Shown here: piece by piece, positions 59,675 to 64,000 of the stretch | Layout: each line of letters begins with the position of its first letter | How positions within the stretch are numbered: position 1 is the stretch's first letter | From: JAITWN01 sp050486285 | GTDB taxonomy: Bacteria; Pseudomonadota; Gammaproteobacteria; SZUA-140 | DNA: 64,000 bases | NCBI GenBank assembly: GCA_050486285.1 | Contig: JBJHCZ010000001.1 | Coordinates: forward strand, 310,001 to 374,000 | Reading direction: 5' to 3' | Position numbers and translations under genes: made by a program | The notes under the pieces: generated by a model | What the model saw: the letters and a program-made list of their open reading frames with translations, nothing else | The model's database searches: none | What the model was told of the DNA's origin: nothing

Positions 59675-60796
59675 ATGGCGCCCAAGTTACTTTATTTTGT
59701 CACAGAAGATTGGTATTTCTGTTCCCATCGCCTGCCGCTGGCGATCGCTGCCAAACAGGCGGGTTATGAGGTTATCGTCGTGACCCGGGTGCAGCAGCAT
59801 GGCGACATGATTCGGGACGCCGGTCTGACGCTGATTCCGTTCAAAATCCACCGCTCGGGCCTGAATCTCCTGAGGGAAATGTGTACGATTGCCAGATTGA
59901 TACAGATTTACCGGTGTGAAAGACCGGCTATTGTCCATCACGTCTCGGCGAAACCAGTCCTGTACGGCAGTATCGCTGCTCGGGCCGCAGGCATCCCGCT
60001 GGTCATAAACACCCTGGCCGGGATGGGTTGGCTGTTGTCTCCGTCCGGCATCCATTCAAACCAGTTCAGGTGGTATACGCGTGCACTCTTCCGGCGACAG
60101 CTAAGGCGCGGGATCACGGTGGTGCAGAATAGCGATGACTTGCGACTGCTGATGAAGATGGGCCTTGATACGAGTCGTGTCCATCACATCGCAGGCTCGG
60201 GCGTCGACCTCTCGGTCTTCATCCAGCGGCCGGAACCAGAGGGAACGCCAACCGTCGTCCTGCCGGCGCGATTTCTCTGGAGCAAGGGCATCGGTGAGTT
60301 CGTCGCGGCGGCCAGACTGCTGCGGGCGCGCGGCGTCAAGGCACGTTTCATCCTCGCCGGCAAACCCGATGAGATGAACCCGGCGGCGATCGCTCCAGGG
60401 CAACTAGCCGCATGGGCTGGCGAGGGCATCGTGGAGTGCCCTGGATGGATCGACGACATGCCCGCCTTGCTGGAGTCTTGCCACATCGTCTGCCTGCCCT
60501 CGTATCGCGAGGGCCTACCCAAGGCATTGCTCGAGGCCTTGGCAACCGGGCGCCCGATCGTCACCACGGACGTCGCCGGATGCCGGGAGGTGGTTCACGA
60601 CGGCGATAATGGCCTGCTGGTCCCGGCCCGTGACCCGCTGGCCCTGGCGAATGCGCTGGAGCGCCTGATCACCGACCCCTTGCTCAGGCATCAAATGGGG
60701 CAGAGTGGTCGTCTGCGCGCGGAGCAGGAATTCGGCCATGACCGGATCATCCCTGCCACTCTGGAAATTTATCGAATAGCAACTGGGTGCAGATAA
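59675..60796 (+). CDS. GT4-family glycosyltransferase
   Basis: This 373-residue GT-B enzyme starts MAPKLLYFVTEDWYFCSHRLPLAIAAKQAGYEVIVVTRVQQHGDMIRDAGLTLIPFKIHRSGLN. The EDWYFxSHRLPLA motif marks a known O-antigen/capsule subgroup. The donor-binding half has VVLPARFLWSKGIGEFVAAARLLRARG, CPGWIDDMPALLESCHIVCLPSYREGLPKALLEALATGRPIVTTDVAGCREVV. It probably adds one sugar to the lipid-linked unit at the cytoplasmic face. Its later part returns to GC-rich codon use, marking the edge of the AT-rich locus. ATG 59675 is taken; the longer frame runs into the preceding gene. Confidence 0.9.
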   Translation: MAPKLLYFVTEDWYFCSHRLPLAIAAKQAGYEVIVVTRVQQHGDMIRDAGLTLIPFKIHRSGLNLLREMCTIARLIQIYRCERPAIVHHVSAKPVLYGSIAARAAGIPLVINTLAGMGWLLSPSGIHSNQFRWYTRALFRRQLRRGITVVQNSDDLRLLMKMGLDTSRVHHIAGSGVDLSVFIQRPEPEGTPTVVLPARFLWSKGIGEFVAAARLLRARGVKARFILAGKPDEMNPAAIAPGQLAAWAGEGIVECPGWIDDMPALLESCHIVCLPSYREGLPKALLEALATGRPIVTTDVAGCREVVHDGDNGLLVPARDPLALANALERLITDPLLRHQMGQSGRLRAEQEFGHDRIIPATLEIYRIATGCR

Positions 60797-60858
60797 TACC
60801 CCAAATAATTACCGAAGAGATTGCAGGAAGCGTTAATGGACGTGGTTAGAAATAATCC

Positions 60859-60981
60859 CTGAATATCCTCCTGACTGGCGCTAGCGGCTTCATCGGGACC
60901 GGTTTGCAAAATCGCATGGCCGCCGCTGAGGACGGCATACTGTCGCCTGGGCTGCCGATTTCCAGTTTTGAACTGTTTTAG
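60859..60981 (+). pseudogene. N-terminal remnant of an NAD-dependent sugar epimerase
   Basis: The translated stretch NILLTGASGFIGTGLQNRMAA is the typical dinucleotide-binding start of GalE/WbpP-like epimerases. It has no start codon (a TAA lies two codons before it), and the frame runs into unrelated residues and a TAG at 60979. It looks like a deletion remnant left at the right end of the polymer locus. The 290 bases from 60797 to 61086 hold nothing else recognisable. Confidence 0.55.
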
Positions 60982-61086
60982 GACAGGGAGATGACAATGA
61001 TGCAGTTTCTCATATCACGGCTTGCACTAAGGCTGGGGTACGGTCATTCGCTATAATAGTACGACCCTGTAACGCAATGCCGTTCA

Positions 61087-62517
61087 ATGCAACTACCACC
61101 CTCGTCATTTGCCCCATTTCGCCTTACAAGACGTAGATTCCTTGGACGAACTGCTGTCATCTGTGGCGGATTCGCTGCAATTTCGACAATTGGCCCGTTG
61201 ACCGCGTGCCGCAGTAACGGCAGCAGAATCACAGGCTATGGCCCCCTTCGGCAAGTCACGCGGTCGGATTCCGCCACCGGTTACGAAGAAACTCTGTCAT
61301 TACCGGAAGGATTCGACTTCCGAATTTTTGGGTTGGCCGGAACAATGATGGATGACGGCGCCCTCACGCCGCTCGGTCATGACGGCATGGCCGCGTTCCC
61401 GGGTCCGGATGGCTCCATCAGGGTGTTACGCAATCATGAGGAACGAACCGGCGCAGCTACAGCCATGCCATCGGGGCTCGATCCGGCCAGACGCTATGAC
61501 CACAGGGGCGGTGGCGGGACCTCGACGCTGCAGGTCCGCTTCGACGGAGTCACGCCGGTGCTGGAAACCGCCTGGATGTCCCTTGCGGGCACGATCGTCA
61601 ATTGCGCAGGCGGACCGACGCCATGGGGATCGTGGTTATCCTGCGAAGAGACGACCGCAGGGATCGCAAACGGCTGGACGCGCGAACATGGCTATGTCTT
61701 CGAGGTGCCGTCCTCGGCGGACACTCTGGTGACGCCGGTCCCGCTGACCGCGATGGGTCGCTTCGTGCACGAAGCGGTCGCGGTCGACCCCGACACCGGC
61801 ATCGTATATGAAACCGAAGACCGCAACACGGCGGGCTTCTACCGATTTCTCCCCGACGAACCCGGCAATCTCGCGGCAGGCGGCCGCCTGCAGATGCTGA
61901 AGCTCCGCGACCACTGGCAGTACGACACCCGCACCGGCCAACGCATCGGTGAGCAGCTCGCGGCCGAGTGGGTCGACATGGACGATCCCGATCCCGTCGA
62001 TGCCGGTAGCAATGCGCTCGCAGTATGGCGTCAGGGCAACGGGAAGGGCGGTGCGACCTTCCGGCGGCTCGAGGGATGCTGGTGGGGGATTGGAGCCGTA
62101 TATTTCACGTCGACGAACGGCGGCGACATCGGCGAGGGCCAGGTCTGGAAATACACGCCAACTACTTCCTCGGAAGGTACTCTCGAGCTTGTCTACGAAT
62201 CACGCGACAGCGCAATACTGAGCTTTCCCGACAACCTGACGGTTTCGCCGGGCGGCGCACTGGTGATCTGTGAGGACACCAGCCGCCGCATGCATTATGC
62301 GCTGCAGGTACTGTCCGCGGACGGTTCGATCTTCCCGTTCTGTATCCACGAGGGTCTTGATGAATGGTGCGGCGCCTGCTTTAGCCCCGACGGCCGCATC
62401 CTCTTCGCAAACCTGCAAGGCAGCAACAGCGGTGACCCGAGCAACCCGGCAACTTACGCAACACCCGGGAGGACAATCGCTATTTGGGGGCCATGGGAGA
62501 ACGGCGTAATCGGATAG
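61087..62517 (+). CDS. PhoX/DUF839-family protein, Tat-exported
   Basis: This 476-residue protein has a twin-arginine signal (FRLTRRRFLGRTAVICGGFAAIS). The PhoX-like beta-propeller body has FRIFGLAGTMMDDGALTPLGHDGMAAFPGPDGSIRVLRNHEER, STLQVRFDGV, the NCAGGPTPWGSWLSCEETT signature, GRFVHEAVAVDPDTGIVYETEDRNTAGFYRFLPD, and CWWGIGAVYFTSTNGGDIGEGQVWKYTP. Family members such as PhoX are calcium/iron-dependent alkaline phosphatases folded before export. Many relatives have no proven activity, so phosphatase function is likely but not certain. It stands alone after the polymer locus. Confidence 0.85.
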   Translation: MQLPPSSFAPFRLTRRRFLGRTAVICGGFAAISTIGPLTACRSNGSRITGYGPLRQVTRSDSATGYEETLSLPEGFDFRIFGLAGTMMDDGALTPLGHDGMAAFPGPDGSIRVLRNHEERTGAATAMPSGLDPARRYDHRGGGGTSTLQVRFDGVTPVLETAWMSLAGTIVNCAGGPTPWGSWLSCEETTAGIANGWTREHGYVFEVPSSADTLVTPVPLTAMGRFVHEAVAVDPDTGIVYETEDRNTAGFYRFLPDEPGNLAAGGRLQMLKLRDHWQYDTRTGQRIGEQLAAEWVDMDDPDPVDAGSNALAVWRQGNGKGGATFRRLEGCWWGIGAVYFTSTNGGDIGEGQVWKYTPTTSSEGTLELVYESRDSAILSFPDNLTVSPGGALVICEDTSRRMHYALQVLSADGSIFPFCIHEGLDEWCGACFSPDGRILFANLQGSNSGDPSNPATYATPGRTIAIWGPWENGVIG

Positions 62518-62559
62518 TAATCCCCTCTACCTAAGCGATAGAAGGGGTGACTTAAAATT

Positions 62560-64000
62560 TCAACGGATCAGGAATCCCTTCGCTTCCCCAATGCCTTTGC
62601 GCTCAGAATTACCGGCGTGTTCCAGCAACTGCTCGTACCAGCTGCCGGCCGATGCCTGGTCGCCTGCCGCGCGGGCGGCGCGCGCGGCGCCGAGGACGGT
62701 ATTGTAGCGGCCCGGCCACACCGCTTCCGAGGCGCGGTAGGCCTCGAGCGCCTCCGCGGGCCGGTCGAGCGTCATCAACAGGTCGCCGAGCGACTCGTTC
62801 GGCGGCAATAGCGCGCCCGGCGTGACCGGATGCTTGTTGATGCCGGCCTCGAGGGCGGCGGCCGATCGCATCAGTTCGACTGCCCGTTCGTCGTCGCCGT
62901 CGTGACGGGCGAGCCAGCCGGCGAGGATGCGGCGGTCGATTTCGAGATAGGTCGCGAATCCCTTGTCGCCTTCGGCTTCCGCCTGGTCGCGCAGGGTGGC
63001 GAGCCGGCGCTCGGCCTCGCGCGCGGCGGCCGCGTCGCCTTGGTGGACGCTGCCGAGACCGCGCGCGTACCAGGTCAATCCCTCGGCCCAGCGCGCCTGG
63101 TCCCAGGGCAGCCAGGCCGGCGTGCGCGGTTCGAGCCGCGCGGCCTCATCCCAGCGATGCGCCTCGACGGCGACCCGGGCCGGCATGGCGGCGTAATGGT
63201 AGGCGCTGATGAATGAACCCTGGTGGCGGCCGTGATCGCCGATGTGCGCGAGCAGGGCGCGCGCCTGTGCGTCATCGCCCTGTTGCAGGCGCGCATACAG
63301 CTGGTAGTCGAGGGCGTGGATATGGTGATGCGATACCGCGCCGTTGACAGGATGACCGAGCGCGGCCTCGGCCGAGCGCTCGTTCCATTCGATGACCGCG
63401 GGCCAGTCGCCGAGGCGGACATAGATATGCGACGGCATGTGCAGCGCGTGCGCGACCTCGGGCGCGATGCGGCTGTAGCGCTCGACGATGTCGAGCGCGT
63501 TCGTGGCGCGGCCATCGGCGTCGGTCGCGTGGATCGTGTAATGGATCGCGCCCGGGTGGTCGGGGTGCTGCTGGTGGATTGCGCGGAGTATGCGTTCGGC
63601 CTCGTCCTGCAGCGCATCTCGCCGGTCCGGCGCCCGTGCCGCGAGCGTCAGGCGCGACAATGCATAGAGGGCCGCGATATCGGGGTCTTCCGGGTGAGCC
63701 TGCCAGGCCGCGGCCATGCCGTCGATCCAGCGTTCAATGCGGAGCGGGAATTCGGCGGTCTCGGGCTGCTCGAAGAAACCGGCGGTTGCGTCGATCAGGC
63801 GGCGCTCGCGATCGCTGCCGGCGCGCGCCTCGGCCTGGCGGATCAGGTCCCGGCCGCGCAGCAGGTCATGCGGTCCCGGACGCGTGCCCCACAGCGGCTG
63901 GAACAGCGTCGTCGCGACGCCCCAGTAGGCCATCGCGCAGTCCGGATCGGCCTCGGCGATGGCTTCGAACAGGCCGCGCGACTGCTCGTACATCATGTGA
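62560..64000 (-). CDS. TPR-repeat protein, partial
   Basis: The window contains about 480 C-terminal residues; the frame continues beyond the right edge. The sequence FEAIAEADPDCAMAYWGVATTLFQPLWGTRPGPHDLLRGRDLIRQAEARAG resembles large hypothetical tetratricopeptide proteins of proteobacteria. HPGAIHYTIHATDADGRATNALDIVERYSRIAPEVAHALHMPSHIYVRLGDWPAVIEWNERSAEAA and later helical pairs up to GDQASAGSWYEQLLEHAGNSE show repeated A/B helices. No catalytic motif is seen. Function unknown; cofactor or partner scaffolding is only a possibility. Confidence 0.8.
   Translation of the reverse strand, partial: HMMYEQSRGLFEAIAEADPDCAMAYWGVATTLFQPLWGTRPGPHDLLRGRDLIRQAEARAGSDRERRLIDATAGFFEQPETAEFPLRIERWIDGMAAAWQAHPEDPDIAALYALSRLTLAARAPDRRDALQDEAERILRAIHQQHPDHPGAIHYTIHATDADGRATNALDIVERYSRIAPEVAHALHMPSHIYVRLGDWPAVIEWNERSAEAALGHPVNGAVSHHHIHALDYQLYARLQQGDDAQARALLAHIGDHGRHQGSFISAYHYAAMPARVAVEAHRWDEAARLEPRTPAWLPWDQARWAEGLTWYARGLGSVHQGDAAAAREAERRLATLRDQAEAEGDKGFATYLEIDRRILAGWLARHDGDDERAVELMRSAAALEAGINKHPVTPGALLPPNESLGDLLMTLDRPAEALEAYRASEAVWPGRYNTVLGAARAARAAGDQASAGSWYEQLLEHAGNSERKGIGEAKGFLIR

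Overview
This window looks like the chromosome of a GC-rich gammaproteobacterium. The order mtnA-gyrA-serC-serA-pheA-aroF-tyrA-aroA-cmk-rpsA-ihfB-lapA-lapB-pyrF and the block pyrG-kdsA-eno-ftsB-ispD-ispF both resemble arrangements known in Pseudomonas-like and purple-sulfur-type gammaproteobacteria. The hopanoid genes hpnCDE and the sulfate genes (cysC plus an SLC13 carrier) fit an environmental or chemolithotrophic relative. I cannot name a genus. No tRNA, rRNA, CRISPR array, prophage or complete insertion sequence was seen.

Layout. 1-4.5 kb is a nitrogen-scavenging island. Two divergent guanidine-I riboswitches, each directly behind a sigma-54-type -24/-12 element, head an ABC uptake operon (minus strand) and a guanidine hydrolase gene (plus strand). 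A TorF-type porin with its own sigma-54-like promoter follows. 4.6-6.6 kb is a small AT-richer insert (CelD-type acyltransferase and methyltransferase) flanked by a 13-bp direct repeat, next to a broken M48 peptidase gene. 7.3-15.2 kb carries lysine (dapD, dapC), CTP, KDO, glycolysis, division and isoprenoid genes. 15.2-19.8 kb holds an unusual DAHP synthase, the agmatine-to-putrescine pair aguA-aguB, a small secreted protein and a diguanylate cyclase. 20.1-21.8 kb is a lone GspE/PilB ATPase. 21.9-29.6 kb on the minus strand is one tightly packed run mtaD-ubiG-gph-rmuC-hpnC-hpnD-hpnE, headed by an OmpA-like gene. 29.8-45.8 kb on the plus strand is the gyrA/serine/aromatic/ribosomal S1/LPS-assembly block. 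45.9-50 kb has manC, cysC and an SLC13 permease. 50-52.8 kb is a PAS-GGDEF-EAL protein. 53.1-60.8 kb is a visibly AT-richer surface-polymer locus with a MarR-type EPS regulator, LicD, a CDP-glycerol cytidylyltransferase, a TagF-glycosyltransferase fusion, a novel membrane/kinase-like protein and a GT4 glycosyltransferase. The window ends with a Tat-exported PhoX-like protein and a partial TPR protein.

The most striking non-gene feature is a dispersed family of about ten palindromes that share the head GGGGTCAGAG but have three different bodies. They look like REPINs. They sit at or within a few bases of gene 3' ends. In six genes (dapC, the 15.2-kb DAHP synthase, aguA, pheA, aroA and the PAS-GGDEF-EAL gene) the palindrome itself supplies the last codons, and in five of these also the stop codon. 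One copy abuts the aguB start codon, and another appears to have removed the canonical cmk start. A second palindrome family (conserved CAGGGATG core, long arms that differ between the copies) occurs twice, once between the binding-protein and permease genes of the guanidine-linked ABC operon.

How the parts work together. Guanidine import and hydrolysis, agmatine degradation and the sigma-54 signals point to nitrogen economy. mtaD and mtnA belong to methylthioadenosine salvage. serC, serA, pheA, aroF, tyrA and aroA cover serine and aromatic amino acids. manC and the 53-60 kb locus point to a surface polysaccharide probably containing phosphoglycerol.
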